From: Helicobacter sp. NHP19-012
GTDB taxonomy: Bacteria > Campylobacterota > Campylobacteria > Campylobacterales > Helicobacteraceae
Direction of reading: 5' to 3'
Length of the DNA: 64,000 nucleotides
NCBI RefSeq assembly: GCF_019703325.1
Contig: NZ_AP024819.1
Coordinates: 1,240,001-1,304,000, forward strand
A model generated the notes under the pieces. That model ran no database searches. It was given only the letters and a program-made list of their open reading frames with translations, and was not told the DNA's origin. The position numbers and the translations under genes were made by a program. This document shows, piece after piece, positions 28,038 to 38,313 of the stretch; the first letter of the stretch is position 1; every line of letters starts with the position of its first letter.

Positions 28038-29365
28038 ATCGCCCCATCCACACCTATAAAATCCACTTCATCGGCATCGGGGGGATTGGCATTTCGGGGT
28101 TAGCCAAGTATTTAAAGGCACAAGGGGCGGTGATCAGCGGCTCGGACATCGCCAAAAGTTACATCACCGACTACCTAGAGAGTTTGGGTATCCCTATCAC
28201 TATCCCCCACAACCCGAGCGCACTCACCGACCAAGAGGTGGTGATCCACTCTGCCATCATCAAGGTGGATAATGTCGAAATCGTGGCGGCGATGGAGAAA
28301 AATTGCGTGATCCTCTCACGCAAGCGAGCACTAGAGTATATTTTGGGCGATAAGAGGGTGTTTAGTGTGTGCGGAGCACATGGCAAGAGCACGACAAGTG
28401 CCATGCTAGCCGCCTTATTGCCCCATTTTGGCGCAATCATCGGGGCAGCGTCTAAAGCCTTTGGCTCAAATGTGAGAGAGAGCCAAAGCCCTAGTTTGGT
28501 GTTTGAAGCAGACGAGTCGGATCAAAGCTTTTTAAGCTCCAACCCCTATTGTGCGTTGGTTACTAACGCTGAGGTGGAGCATTTAGAGGGGTATGACTAC
28601 GATTTAAAGGCGTTTTATCAGGCTTACACAGACTTTATACAAATGGCACAAAGGCGTGTCATCAATGTAGAAGACCCCTTTTTAAAGGGCTTAGAGCTAG
28701 AAGCCATCCGCCTAGACCCCGCTAAGGACATCAGCCAAATCGAATACTTTTTAAAAGAGGACGAGCCCTACACCCGTTTCACCCTAAAAGATTATGGCAA
28801 ATTTGAAGTGTGGGGGCTAGGCACACACACCGCCAGCAACGCCAGCCTAGCGATTTTAGCCGCCTTAAACGAACTGCCCCTAGAGGAGTTAAGAAAAAAC
28901 CTTTTGGACTTCAAGGGCATTAAAAAACGCTTTGACATCTTGCAAAAGGGCAACTTTGTACTCATAGACGACTACGCCCACCACCCCACAGAAATCGCCG
29001 CCACCCTGCAGGCTCTGCAAACCTACGCCGACTTAAAGGGGCTCAAAGACGCGGTGGTGTTTTGGCAACCGCATAAATACTCCCGCTTGTTTGACAATTT
29101 AAAGGGCTTTCAAGAGTGCTTTAACCACCCCATCGTCAGCCAGCTTTACATCTTGCCCGTGTGGCGGGCGGGCGAAACCCCTAGAGAGCTAGACATGCAA
29201 GCCTTGTTCGGGCATTTGCAACCCACTTTTATAGACCGCCTTTGGCGGAGCAAAGAGGGGTTAGAGCTGTTCGTGCAAGGGGTGAAAATCCGCACCCTTA
29301 ACAAGGGGCTTGCCATCGGCTTTGGGGCGGGCGACATCACCATGCAACTTAGGGGGGATTTATGA
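28031..29365 (+). CDS. murC: UDP-N-acetylmuramate-L-alanine ligase
   Basis: 444 residues. [17 protein letters not shown] at the N-terminus is the UDP-MurNAc-binding Rossmann motif, [13 protein letters not shown] near residue 118 the ATP P-loop, EADESDQSF the Mur-ligase acid motif, and [14 protein letters not shown] near 318 the central-domain signature. It adds the first amino acid of the stem peptide in the cytosol. It overlaps the genes on both sides by four to seven bases, so it belongs to the aminotransferase operon. Confidence 0.96.
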   Translation: MLDRPIHTYKIHFIGIGGIGISGLAKYLKAQGAVISGSDIAKSYITDYLESLGIPITIPHNPSALTDQEVVIHSAIIKVDNVEIVAAMEKNCVILSRKRALEYILGDKRVFSVCGAHGKSTTSAMLAALLPHFGAIIGAASKAFGSNVRESQSPSLVFEADESDQSFLSSNPYCALVTNAEVEHLEGYDYDLKAFYQAYTDFIQMAQRRVINVEDPFLKGLELEAIRLDPAKDISQIEYFLKEDEPYTRFTLKDYGKFEVWGLGTHTASNASLAILAALNELPLEELRKNLLDFKGIKKRFDILQKGNFVLIDDYAHHPTEIAATLQALQTYADLKGLKDAVVFWQPHKYSRLFDNLKGFQECFNHPIVSQLYILPVWRAGETPRELDMQALFGHLQPTFIDRLWRSKEGLELFVQGVKIRTLNKGLAIGFGAGDITMQLRGDL

Positions 29366-29703
29366 GCGGGTGGATTGTTTTAGGTTTAGTCCTTGTTTTA
29401 TTGTGGTTTTTGCTCAAAGACTTTTTTGGGCGGGGCTTTAAGCAAAAAATCTTAGTGGTGCTATTTTTAGGCACACTTGCCACAGGGCTAGGGATTTACA
29501 CCTACCAGCAAGATTTAATCAATAAAGAGCAAGTTGCCCTGCAAAGGGAGTTTTTAAGGGGCGTGGTGCTGGATTGCAATGGGGTGAAGGTGAGCCAAAA
29601 GGATTTTAGCCTAGTGAGTGGGACTTTAAGTTTTCTAGGCAAACAAAACACCCCCATGCAAGGCGTGCTTGTGGATTTGCAAAGCTGTAAAAACACCCCA
29701 TGA
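29362..29703 (+). CDS. two-span inner membrane hypothetical protein
   Basis: 113 residues. Two hydrophobic helices close together ([15 protein letters not shown] and [19 protein letters not shown]) are followed by a soluble domain of about 60 residues containing two cysteines ([18 protein letters not shown]), which could form a disulfide if periplasmic. ATGA overlaps with both murC and mutS2. It occupies the place of HP0622. No function is known. Confidence 0.75.
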   Translation: MSGWIVLGLVLVLLWFLLKDFFGRGFKQKILVVLFLGTLATGLGIYTYQQDLINKEQVALQREFLRGVVLDCNGVKVSQKDFSLVSGTLSFLGKQNTPMQGVLVDLQSCKNTP

Positions 29704-31903
29704 TCGCCACTAAGCTAGATTTAGCCCCCTTTTTAGAGCAGTTCAAACGCTTTCTAGCCCGCCCTAAAGACATTGCCTTTAACTTCCCCGAGCACACATG
29801 GGCACATTTGCAAGAGTTAGAGAGCTTAGAGCTTGCCCCACCCCCACCCCTGCCCCCTTAAACGAGCCTTTAAAATCCTTAAAAAAGGTGGGGTGTTGCA
29901 TTTGGAGGCGTTGTTTGCCTTTATCCAAATCACCCGCTATTTTTTACGCCTAAAAAGCAAGTCCCCCCAAATCTCCCACCCTTTACGCCTATTTGCAAGA
30001 GCTAAACATCCCCCAAGAGTTGTTGCAATTAGAAACCCAAATGCAAGAGGAAGTGGGCTTTAAAAGTGGGTTTTACCCCGAGCTAGACGCACAGCAAGAG
30101 AGCTTAGAGCGCCTAAAAAATCCCAACAAAAAATCTTTAGCCAAATTTTGGGGCAAAAGTCTTTAGAGCCCTATTTAGTCGATCGCCAAGTGCATTTGGT
30201 GCAAGGCATTGAAACCCTGCTGCTTAAGCCCGGCTTTTCTAGCGTGTTTAAGGGCATAGTGATTGCCCGCTCGCACAGCGGACAATTCTACATCGAGCCT
30301 TTGGAGGCAAAAACCTTAAGCCATAAAATCCAAGAAACCCGCACCGAGATAGAAAACTGCTTGCAACAAATCTGCACCCTATGGAGCACAAAACTACGCC
30401 CCCTATATCTCTTTTTGCGTTTCTTTGACAAGCAATTTGACTACTTAGACCACCTGCAAGCACGCATTAGCTTTGCTAAAAGTTTGGGGCTAAACTTCAT
30501 CAAGCCCAATGTCAGCGGGCAATTCATCTTAAAAGACTTCGCCCACCCGAATTTAAAAGAGCCCAAACCCTTGAGCGTGGATTTTAACCACCCTTTGTTA
30601 CTCGTTACAGGCGTGAATACGGGGGGCAAGACCATGCTGTTAAAATCCCTGCTTGCCAGCGTGTGGCTGGCTAAACACTTCCTGCCCTTTAAAATCAACC
30701 CCCACCACTCTAAAATCCCCTACATTGAAAACATCCAAGCCATCATCAGCGACCCACAAAACAGCCAAAATGACATCTCTACTTTTGCCGGGCGCATGCT
30801 CGACTTTGCCCACGCCCTAAACACCCCTAATCTTTTGCTGGGCATAGACGAAATTGAGCTAGGCACAGACGCATCTGAGGCAAGTTGCCTTTACAAAGCC
30901 CTTTTAGAAAAGCTCATCAAAGAGGGGGCGAAAATCGTGGTAACGACCCACCACAAACACCTAGCCCTGCTTTTAGCCAAGAACCCCGCCGTGCAACTCT
31001 TAGCCGCCAATTACGACCACAACGCCCAAATGCCCACCTACACCTTCACCGCTGGGCTCATTGGCAAAAGTTACGCCTTTGAAACCGCCTTGCGTTATGG
31101 CGTGCCCCTTGAGCTTGTCGCAGAGGCTAAAGAGCTTTATGGCACCGAGCAAGAGAACTTAAACGCCTTGATCGAACGCACCTGCGTGCTAGAGCAAGAA
31201 TTGCAAGCCAAGCAACAAGAATTACAAGAAGCCAAAGAAGCCCACGAAAGAGGCTACCAAGAAAAGCTAAGAAAAATCCAAGAGGCACAAAAGCAAAGAG
31301 AGCAAGAACAACACGCCCTAGAGCAAAGCTACAGCCAAGCCTTAAAGCAAATGCAAGAGGCGATTAGAGAGTTTAGCCAAAGCCACAACACCAGCCACGC
31401 CCACCAGCAAATCCAAGCCATCCAAAAGAGTCTACAACGCCCCAAAGCCCCCCACCCCTCACGAAAACAAGAGCCTAGAAGTGGGCGACTTTGTAGCCTA
31501 TGGCAAGTTAAGCGGGGAGATTGTGGCGGTGAGCACAGGGCTTTACAGCGTTGCCCTAGAAAATGGGCTTAAAATTAAAGTCAAAGCAGAGGCTTTAAAG
31601 CTAAAACCCAAGCCTAAAGCCCCAAGCCCCCAAGTGCAAATCAAGCAAAAACCCCAAGCCAAAGGGCAAATGCGTTTAGATTTATGCGGGCTAGACACCC
31701 AAGAAGCCCTAGAGCAAGCCCAAGACTTCTTAGCAAACGCCCTTTTAGCGGGCTTTGAAGAGGTGTTGATCGTGCATGGCAAGGGCAAGGGGATTTTACG
31801 AAGCGCTTTAAGAGAGTGGCTTAAAAAACACCCCAAAGTCCTAGACTTTAGCGATGCCCCCTACAATTTAGGCGGCTCTGGGGCACAGGTTGTGAAGATA
31901 TAG
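29700..31903 (+). pseudogene. mutS2: MutS2-type DNA mismatch/recombination protein, frame broken five times at homopolymers
   Basis: The full reading gives about 734 residues: an N-terminal helical domain, the ATPase with TGVNTGGKTMLLKSLLAS (Walker A), GIDEIELGTDASEAS (Walker B) and VVTTHHKHLALL, a long Gln/Glu coiled coil, and a C-terminal Smr domain (RLDLCGLDTQEAL, VIVHGKGKGILR). Frames break at C5 29853-29857, A6 29881-29886, C6 29963-29968, A6 30115-30120 and C6 31448-31453; a one-base change in each restores the family sequence and the total length fits. MutS2 restrains recombination in H. pylori. Five breaks in one gene could mean true decay, but the exclusive homopolymer location and intact motifs favour consensus error. 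Confidence 0.8.
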
Positions 31904-31940
31904 ATTTCATTAAATTAACTATCATCAAAAAGGAACTCAC

Positions 31941-32975
31941 ATGGATAAGCTGTTAGTTGTACGCAATGATAAATTAGGCGATTTTGTCCTGGCGTGGCCT
32001 GCCTTTGCCATGCTTAAAGCTTCCATGCCACAGACCAAGCTCATTGCACTTGTGCCCAGCTACACAGCCGAGCTTGCCCGCCATTGCCCCTATTTAGACG
32101 GCGTGGTGGTGGACGCAGGTCGCTATGCCAGCAGAAAAGCCAAAAAACAGACCCTAGAGGACATCAAGGCGCATCACTTCCCCGCCGTCATCAGCTTTTT
32201 CTCCACTATCTACAATGCTTTTTTATTTTACAAAGCGGGGATCCCCTTTCGTTTGGCCCCCGCCACGAAGCTCATCCCATACTTTTTCCAAACCCACCGC
32301 CTACGCCAACGCCGTTCTCTCTCCATTAAACAGGAGTTTGCTTACAATCTTGATTTAGCTAGACATTTTCTTGCCTTGCAAAATATCCCTGTTGTCGAGC
32401 CCAAAGGCTCGCCCTATCTAGGTTTCACAGACTCAGAAATCAAAGTCCAAGCGGATAAATTGGTGCAGGAATTAAAATTAGATCCTAGCAAGGCGTGGGT
32501 ATTTGTCCACACGGGCACGGGAGGCTCCTCACCCAATCTTTCTAGCAGCCAATGGGTAAAACTTATAAGGGGGCTTTTGGAGGGTTTAAAGATACAAGTG
32601 ATTTTAAGTGCAGGACCTAATGAGAGCCAAAACACCAAAGAACTTGCCCAAAAAATCAACCACCCCAATACCATTATCTACGACAAAAACGAGGGCATGC
32701 TCGACTTTGCCCGCTCTTTGGCGTGCGCTCAGTTTTTCATCTCAGCATCCACGGGACCTTTGCACCTAGCCTCCGCCTTAGACATCCCCACTTGCGCCTT
32801 TTACCCTTCCACTACAGCCGCTCTGCGGTGGCAACCCATCAATGCACCTACCAAACATTTGGCTTTTATGCCTCACGCCATAGACGCCACGCAAGACATG
32901 GACTCGTCCTTAATCAAAATCCCTGAGATTCTAGAGCAAATCATTACATTTATCCAAAAACAACTAAAGAACTAG
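31941..32975 (+). CDS. glycosyltransferase family 9, ADP-heptose:LPS heptosyltransferase-like
   Basis: 344 residues. Typical GT9 N-terminus (LVVRNDKLGDFVLAWPA) and C-terminal nucleotide-sugar site (FVHTGTGGSS near residue 190, ISASTGPLHLASAL near 268). These enzymes extend the inner core of lipopolysaccharide on the cytosolic face of the inner membrane. Which heptosyltransferase it represents is not clear; a TGxxG pattern suits WaaC/WaaF/WaaQ relatives. AAGGAA lies upstream and about 37 bases separate it from mutS2. Confidence 0.82.
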   Translation: MDKLLVVRNDKLGDFVLAWPAFAMLKASMPQTKLIALVPSYTAELARHCPYLDGVVVDAGRYASRKAKKQTLEDIKAHHFPAVISFFSTIYNAFLFYKAGIPFRLAPATKLIPYFFQTHRLRQRRSLSIKQEFAYNLDLARHFLALQNIPVVEPKGSPYLGFTDSEIKVQADKLVQELKLDPSKAWVFVHTGTGGSSPNLSSSQWVKLIRGLLEGLKIQVILSAGPNESQNTKELAQKINHPNTIIYDKNEGMLDFARSLACAQFFISASTGPLHLASALDIPTCAFYPSTTAALRWQPINAPTKHLAFMPHAIDATQDMDSSLIKIPEILEQIITFIQKQLKN

Positions 32976-33019
32976 GCTTCAATAAACAAGAGAAACTTGG
33001 TGCAAGCAAGATTTAAAAA

Positions 33020-33095
33020 TGGTGGCCACGATTGGACTCGAACCAACGACCACTACCATGTCAAGGTAGTGCTCTACCAACTGAGCTACGCGACC
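33020..33095 (-). tRNA. tRNA-Val(GAC)
   Basis: 76 bases including an encoded CCA end. Read on the minus strand, the acceptor GGTCGCG pairs with CGTGGCC (two G-T pairs), the D arm is GTAGCTCAGTTGGTAGAGC, the anticodon stem CTACC/GGTAG encloses TTGACAT with anticodon GAC, and the T arm contains GGTTCGAGTCC. Single tRNA, placed between the GT9 gene and lspA. Confidence 0.95.
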
Positions 33096-33125
33096 ATAAC
33101 TTTGTAGGGGTTGATAAAAGCGAGC

Positions 33126-33131
33126 ATTATA
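33126..33131 (-). promoter_or_regulatory. -10 of tRNA-Val
   Basis: TATAAT on the minus strand, about 31 bases before the mature 5' end of the tRNA. It overlaps the last codons of lspA. Confidence 0.55.
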
Positions 33132-33579
33132 CCTTACTTTGTTTGTCTTTTGCCTTAAAGCTCTTTAAAATCAAAAGCCCCACGCCTACATCTATCAGCA
33201 CATCGGCAAGGTTGAAGATCGCAAAGTCAAATTTATAATGCCAATAGACATAATCGATCACATGTCCATGCACGAAGCGATCGAGCACATTAGAAGCCCC
33301 CGCCCCCAAAATCAAGCCAAAAGGCAGGGCGTTTTCTTTAAAAAACGCCTTTTGTTGCCACAAAAACACCCCAAGTCCCACAAGCAAGACCACTTGTAGG
33401 TATTTGAGCCACGCCCCTAAGAAGTGGAGCATGGAGAACGCCACGCCTTCATTATAGGCAAGCACAATAGAGATCACGGGGCCTTCATAGCGTACGCCGT
33501 GTAAGATAAATTGCTTGACAATTTGGTCGGCGATAATGGCTAAGCCAAAGACTAGCCAAAATTTTAAAGCCCCCTTCAA
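33127..33579 (-). CDS. lspA: lipoprotein signal peptidase (signal peptidase II)
   Basis: 150 residues, four membrane helices. The catalytic aspartates sit in [23 protein letters not shown] and [15 protein letters not shown], the standard conserved blocks of this aspartyl protease, which removes signal peptides from lipid-modified prolipoproteins. The start overlaps the glmM stop as ATGA. Same gene pair and orientation as HP0074-HP0075. Confidence 0.95.
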   Translation of the reverse strand: MKGALKFWLVFGLAIIADQIVKQFILHGVRYEGPVISIVLAYNEGVAFSMLHFLGAWLKYLQVVLLVGLGVFLWQQKAFFKENALPFGLILGAGASNVLDRFVHGHVIDYVYWHYKFDFAIFNLADVLIDVGVGLLILKSFKAKDKQSKV

Positions 33580-34922
33580 GTCAAATGCTCTTTAAAAAAC
33601 GCCTGCAACTCTTGCGCCCTTTTCTCTAAATGGGCTTGTTGCTCCCCTTCTAGCAAAATGCGTAAAATATTCTCTGTGCCCGAGTAGCGGATCAAATGGC
33701 GCAAACCCTCTTGCTCTAGGCTACCGATGAGCTCGTTAAAGCCGGGGATTTGCTCTAAGGGTTTTTTGTGCTTGATGCGCACATTTTCTAGGATTTGCGG
33801 GTGCAGCTCAAAGGGGTTTAGCACCTTATTGCTAGGCTTCTTGCTCTCAATCACACACGCAGCCACTTGCAAGGCACTCATGATCCCATCGCCCGTTTTG
33901 GCATAGTCGCCAAAAATGATGTGTCCGCTTTGCTCCCCTCCGAAGTTGATTTTATGCTCTTGCATGCTTTTACGCACGAGTTTATCGCCCACACCACAAC
34001 GGACTAAAGAAATGCCTTGTTTTTCTAAATAGGCTTGCAAGGCTAAATTACTCATAGTCGTAACCACGATTTTATCGTGGGCGAGTTTTTCTTGTTGTTG
34101 TTGGTAGGTGGCTAAAACCCCGATCAGCTTATCGCCATGCACCACTTCGCCCGCATTATCCACCACCACGAGCCGATCCGCGTCCCCATCTAAAGCGATG
34201 CCTAAATCTGCGCGGTAGCGTTTGACTTCTTGACTGAGCTCCAAGGGGTAGAGTGCGCCGCACTGGGCGTTGATGTTGCTCCCGTTGGGCTCATCGTTAA
34301 TCACAATCACATCTGCGCCTAGCTCGCTAAAGACAATAGGGGCGACTTTATAGCCCGCCCCGTTTGCCGTGTCTATGACAATGCGCATGCCCTGCAAACT
34401 TAAATGTTTGGGGAAAGAGTTTTTTAAATGCACGATGTAACGCCCGATGACATCGTCAATGCGTTTAGAACTGCCGATCGCCACGCCACACTGACAGCTA
34501 TTTTCTAAGCGTTCTGTATCGCTAAAGATTTTTTCAATCTGCTCTTCGCTCTGTTTTTGGAGTTTATCCCCGAAGCGGTCAAAAAACTTAATGCCATTGT
34601 CTTCAAAAGGGTTGTGGCTCGCACTGATCATCACCCCCGCATCGCAGCGCATGTTCTCGGTTAAAAACGCAATGGCTGGTGTGGGCATAGGCCCGATTTG
34701 CATCACATCATAGCCCACAGAAGTTAGGGCGCTCACAAGGGCGTTTTCAATCATATACCCACTCCTGCGCGTGTCCTTGCCCACTAAAATTTTATTGCTC
34801 GTGGCCTGCTCTTTGAAGTGAAGCCCAGCGGCGATGCCAAGACGCATTACAAACATGGGCGTGATCTCCACGCCCGCCTTGCCCCGCACCCCATCCGTGC
34901 CAAAAACCATGCCTTGTCCCAT
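33576..34922 (-). CDS. glmM: phosphoglucosamine mutase
   Basis: 448 residues. [11 protein letters not shown] at the N-terminus, the phospho-serine loop [17 protein letters not shown] near residue 100, the metal loop DGDADRLVV near 245, GGEQSGHII near 330 and the phosphate-binding [15 protein letters not shown] near 418. It converts glucosamine-6-P to glucosamine-1-P for UDP-GlcNAc synthesis, feeding MurA and LPS. In H. pylori this is the ureC/glmM marker gene. Confidence 0.97.
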   Translation of the reverse strand: MGQGMVFGTDGVRGKAGVEITPMFVMRLGIAAGLHFKEQATSNKILVGKDTRRSGYMIENALVSALTSVGYDVMQIGPMPTPAIAFLTENMRCDAGVMISASHNPFEDNGIKFFDRFGDKLQKQSEEQIEKIFSDTERLENSCQCGVAIGSSKRIDDVIGRYIVHLKNSFPKHLSLQGMRIVIDTANGAGYKVAPIVFSELGADVIVINDEPNGSNINAQCGALYPLELSQEVKRYRADLGIALDGDADRLVVVDNAGEVVHGDKLIGVLATYQQQQEKLAHDKIVVTTMSNLALQAYLEKQGISLVRCGVGDKLVRKSMQEHKINFGGEQSGHIIFGDYAKTGDGIMSALQVAACVIESKKPSNKVLNPFELHPQILENVRIKHKKPLEQIPGFNELIGSLEQEGLRHLIRYSGTENILRILLEGEQQAHLEKRAQELQAFFKEHLT

Positions 34923-34962
34923 TTAATCAGTCTTTAATGCTTTTTTAGATAGAATCCTGCCA

Positions 34963-34968
34963 TATTAT
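34963..34968 (+). promoter_or_regulatory. -10 candidate of rpsT-prfA
   Basis: TATTAT 21 bases before the rpsT GTG at 34990; a strong AAAAGGA follows. Confidence 0.45.
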
Positions 34969-34989
34969 TTTTGATAAAAGGATTAAGTA

Positions 34990-35265
34990 GTGGCTAACCA
35001 TAAATCCGCCGAAAAAAGGATTCGCCAAACCATTAAACGCACCGAGCGTAACCGCTTTTACAAAACACGCATTAAAAATATCATTAAAGCCGTGAGAGAA
35101 GCCGTTGCCAGCCACGATGTGCCTAAAGCCCAAGACGCTTTGAAAGTGGCAAACAAAGAATTGCATAAGTTTGTCAGCAAAGGGGTTCTAAAGAAAAACA
35201 CCGCTTCTAGGAAAGTGTCCCGCCTAAACGCCAGCGTGAAAAAGATCGTCCTAGCCACCGCCTAA
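34990..35265 (+). CDS. rpsT: 30S ribosomal protein S20
   Basis: 91 residues, highly basic. [21 protein letters not shown] at the N-terminus and the three-helix pattern match S20, which binds 16S rRNA early in 30S assembly. GTG start with AAAAGGA upstream; there is no ATG in frame nearby. prfA starts four bases after the stop, as in HP0076-HP0077. Confidence 0.96.
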   Translation: MANHKSAEKRIRQTIKRTERNRFYKTRIKNIIKAVREAVASHDVPKAQDALKVANKELHKFVSKGVLKKNTASRKVSRLNASVKKIVLATA

Positions 35266-35268
35266 GCT

Positions 35269-36336
35269 GTGCTGTCTAACAAACTGCAGGCGATCGTGGA
35301 TCGCTACGATGCACTCGCCCACTCTCTCACTCAACCCGAAATTTTAGGCGACATTAAGCAACTCACCGCCTTAAGCAAAGAGCAGGCGGGCATTGAGGAG
35401 CTCGCCCAAGCCGCTAAAGCCTACCTACAGATTTTAGAGGGCATCCAAGAAAACAAAGCCCTGCTAGAGGATAAAGAGTTAGGCGAACTTGCCAAAGAGG
35501 AACTCAAAACCCTAGAAGAGGAGAAAGAGAGCCTAGAGGAACGCATAAAAATCTTGCTGATCCCCAAAGACCCCAACGACAATAAAAACATTTATTTAGA
35601 GTTAAGAGCGGGCACGGGGGGCGATGAGGCGGGGATTTTCGTGGGCGATTTGTTTAGAGCCTATTGCCGTTACGCCGACTTGAAGCACTGGAAGGTGGAG
35701 ATCGTAAGCTCGAGTGAAAACAGCGTGGGCGGGTATAAAGAAATGATTGCCCTAATCAAGGGGCAGGGCGTGTATTCAAGGCTGAAATTTGAGGCAGGCA
35801 CGCATAGGGTGCAAAGAGTGCCTGAAACCGAGTCGCAAGGGCGTATCCACACTTCTGCCGTTACTGTGGCGATCATGCCCGAAGTGGATGATGTGGAGGT
35901 GAATATCAACCCAAGCGACCTACGCATTGAAGTCTTTAGAGCGGGTGGGCATGGCGGGCAGTGTGTGAATACGACCGACTCCGCCGTGAGAATCACGCAT
36001 GTGCCCACCGGGATCAGCGTTTCTATGCAAGATGAGAAGTCGCAACACAAAAACCGCGACAAGGCGTTAAAGATTTTAAAAGCCCGCTTGTATGAAAAGC
36101 AGATTGAGGAGCAACAAGAGGCCAACTCCGCCAGCCGTAAAATGCAGGTGGGCAGTGGGGATCGAAGCGAGCGGATTCGCACCTACAACTACCCACAAAA
36201 CCGCCTAAGCGATCACCGCATTAACTTGACTTTATACAGCCTTGAGGAGTTGATGCTCTCGGGCAATTTAGACCCCGTGATCGAGCCTTTGATCGCCCAC
36301 GCACAGGCGCAGGGCTTAGAGCAACAAGGAGAGTAA
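35269..36336 (+). CDS. prfA: peptide chain release factor 1
   Basis: 355 residues, GTG start three bases after the rpsT stop. It contains the catalytic GGQ in [19 protein letters not shown] near residue 233, and the codon-recognition loop region, [11 protein letters not shown] near 106 and [18 protein letters not shown] near 300. Terminates translation at UAA and UAG. No frame anomalies. Confidence 0.96.
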   Translation: MLSNKLQAIVDRYDALAHSLTQPEILGDIKQLTALSKEQAGIEELAQAAKAYLQILEGIQENKALLEDKELGELAKEELKTLEEEKESLEERIKILLIPKDPNDNKNIYLELRAGTGGDEAGIFVGDLFRAYCRYADLKHWKVEIVSSSENSVGGYKEMIALIKGQGVYSRLKFEAGTHRVQRVPETESQGRIHTSAVTVAIMPEVDDVEVNINPSDLRIEVFRAGGHGGQCVNTTDSAVRITHVPTGISVSMQDEKSQHKNRDKALKILKARLYEKQIEEQQEANSASRKMQVGSGDRSERIRTYNYPQNRLSDHRINLTLYSLEELMLSGNLDPVIEPLIAHAQAQGLEQQGE

Positions 36337-36337
36337 T

Positions 36338-37246
36338 ATGGTAGCACTTTTTGGCGGGCAAGGCTCACAGCATATCGGCATGGGGCAGGACCTATGCCAT
36401 AACTTTAGTCTTGCTAAACAAATGTGTGAAAAGGCGAGCGATCAGCTCCACACGGACATGGCAAAACTGCTTTGGAGTGAAAACCCCCTACTTAGCCAAA
36501 GTGCCTACACCCAAAGTGCCATTTTTTTAGTGTCTATGATGGCTTATGCGATCTATCAGCAAGAGGGAGGCAAAAGCCCACAGCTAGCCCTAGGGCATTC
36601 TTTGGGTGAGATTAGCGCCAATGGGGCAAGTGGGGCTTTGGATTTAGAGCATGGCCTAAAGCTTGTGTTTGAAAGGGGGCGTTTGATGGAGGAGGTGTGC
36701 GTTAAATTAGGGCAAGAGATGGGCATGTTAGCGGTTTTGGGGGCGGACATTGCCCTATTAGAGGCGTTTTGTTTGCAGGCTAGAGAGGGCGGGCAGGTGC
36801 TTTATGCTGCCAACTTTAACGGGGGGCAGGTTGTGCTCGCTGGGGCGAAGGCGTATTTACAAAGCCTAGAGTCCAAGAGCTTTGGGGCAAAAAAATTAGT
36901 CTTACTGCCCATGAATGTCGTGAGCCATTGCCCCCTTTTAGAGCCAATGGTCGCCCCTTTTAAAGCCCTTCTAGAGCAACATTTAAAAGACAGCTACAGC
37001 TTTGGCGTGGTGTCTAACGCCACAACCCAAGTCTATAGGGACAAGGCGGGGGCTTTGGAGTGTCTAGGCGTGCAACTCACACAGCCCGTGCGTTACAGCG
37101 ATTGTGTCAGCGTGTGTGAAAAGGAAGACTCTTTTTATGTGGAGTTTGGTACAAGCGTGTTAAAAAATTTGAATAAACGCCTAAGTTCCAAGCCCACTTA
37201 CAGCATCACCGACACCACCACCTTAAAAGAAGCTTTGTCGGTTTAA
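36338..37246 (+). CDS. fabD: malonyl-CoA:ACP transacylase
   Basis: 302 residues. FGGQGSQHIGMGQD at the N-terminus, the nucleophile Ser in LGHSLGEISA near residue 88, VLAGAK near 168 and VVSHCPLL with the catalytic His near 192. It loads malonyl units on ACP for fatty acid synthesis. It directly follows prfA with one base between, so it probably shares its transcript. Confidence 0.95.
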   Translation: MVALFGGQGSQHIGMGQDLCHNFSLAKQMCEKASDQLHTDMAKLLWSENPLLSQSAYTQSAIFLVSMMAYAIYQQEGGKSPQLALGHSLGEISANGASGALDLEHGLKLVFERGRLMEEVCVKLGQEMGMLAVLGADIALLEAFCLQAREGGQVLYAANFNGGQVVLAGAKAYLQSLESKSFGAKKLVLLPMNVVSHCPLLEPMVAPFKALLEQHLKDSYSFGVVSNATTQVYRDKAGALECLGVQLTQPVRYSDCVSVCEKEDSFYVEFGTSVLKNLNKRLSSKPTYSITDTTTLKEALSV

Positions 37247-37307
37247 GTTGCCCTTTGTTTAGGCTTTTTTACTAAAGTTATACACTAATTGAGATTTCGG
37301 AGAGACA

Positions 37308-37802
37308 ATGGCGGTGATCGGTAAATTAGACTCCTTAGCGAGTTTGTTTTCTAAAACCCAAGAGTTAGAGAACCTTTATACCTACTTAAAACAAATTTGC
37401 GACCCCAAACACCCCTCTTGCCAAGCCCTATTACAAAGGCAGGCAAGTTCCATGGTCAAAGAGTTGGGGAGCGGGATGTGTGCGATTGAGATCGTCTACA
37501 GCCCCGAGCTAGGCACGCTTGAAACACATAAAGAATGCGTGGATTTCTCGTTGGTGGTGATGGGCGGTGAGATTTTACACCTTGCCGACAAGACGGACTT
37601 AAGCGTGCTTACCCCCTACAACCCCGAGAAAGACCAAGAAACCTACACCCACAACAGCCTATGCTACCAAGTGCCCTTGCACGCAGGGATGCTTGCAATC
37701 TTATTCCCCAACGATGCCCACACCACCGAAGCCAAAAAACCCGGTCTTATCTATAAGGTTGTGGTGAAAGTCCCTGCCAGTCTCATTAAATTCAAGCTGT
37801 AG
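37308..37802 (+). CDS. YhcH/YjgK/YiaL (EbgC-like) family protein
   Basis: 164 residues. The body fits the cupin-like YhcH/YjgK family: VDFSLVVMGGEILHLADKTD in the middle and LAILFPNDAHTTEA near the end, with acidic and His residues positioned like the family's metal site. Members are thought to act in sugar or sialic-acid-derived anomerisation; substrate unknown here. The N-terminal SLFSKTQELENLYTYLKQI helix is longer than in the minimal family. Stands alone, with a promoter-like gap of 61 bases after fabD. Confidence 0.7.
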   Translation: MAVIGKLDSLASLFSKTQELENLYTYLKQICDPKHPSCQALLQRQASSMVKELGSGMCAIEIVYSPELGTLETHKECVDFSLVVMGGEILHLADKTDLSVLTPYNPEKDQETYTHNSLCYQVPLHAGMLAILFPNDAHTTEAKKPGLIYKVVVKVPASLIKFKL

Positions 37803-37809
37803 AGTTTTT

Positions 37810-38313
37810 ATGAAGCATTTATTTTTTATTGTTGGCTTAAGCTTGCCTTTGTTGGCAGAAACTTTGGATGGGATTTACAAAACCCAAGCCTTTTTATACA
37901 TGAAAAGCTCTTATGTGGAGTTTTTTAAATACGGCGATCATTACTACGCCTACGGGATCGCCAATACGGACGGCTCGCCCGCTAGAAAGGACATTTACAA
38001 CAAAGACCCCGCGCTAAGGGAGCGTAGCGACAAGGGCGTGGTGTTTTTATATGGCTTGACCCGTGTGTGCGACAACACCTATAAAAATGGTAGAGCCTAC
38101 AACTTCTACGATGGGCGCACCTACTATGTGCAAATCCACCAAAAGAAAAACGGAGATTTAAAGTTCTTGCCCAGCCTCGATCGGCGGGGGTTCTTTGGCA
38201 AGACTTTTATTTGGAAAAAGGTGGATGAAACCTACTTAAAAGAGCGAGGCATCAAAAAGCCCGACTTTTCAGGGGTCTTGCAGACTCTTAAACAGCTTCC
38301 TAGTGGGTCTTGA
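37810..38313 (+). CDS. secreted DUF2147-like protein
   Basis: 167 residues with a signal peptide (MKHLFFIVGLSLPLLAETLDG). The mature part resembles the DUF2147 beta-barrel fold: DGIYKTQ at the start, DPALRERSDKGVVFLYGL in the middle, NFYDGRTYYVQIHQK, and LDRRGFFGKTFIWKKV near the end. Such proteins are periplasmic and have no established activity. It lies seven bases after the YhcH-like gene and overlaps the convergent asd end by 14 bases. Confidence 0.7.
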   Translation: MKHLFFIVGLSLPLLAETLDGIYKTQAFLYMKSSYVEFFKYGDHYYAYGIANTDGSPARKDIYNKDPALRERSDKGVVFLYGLTRVCDNTYKNGRAYNFYDGRTYYVQIHQKKNGDLKFLPSLDRRGFFGKTFIWKKVDETYLKERGIKKPDFSGVLQTLKQLPSGS

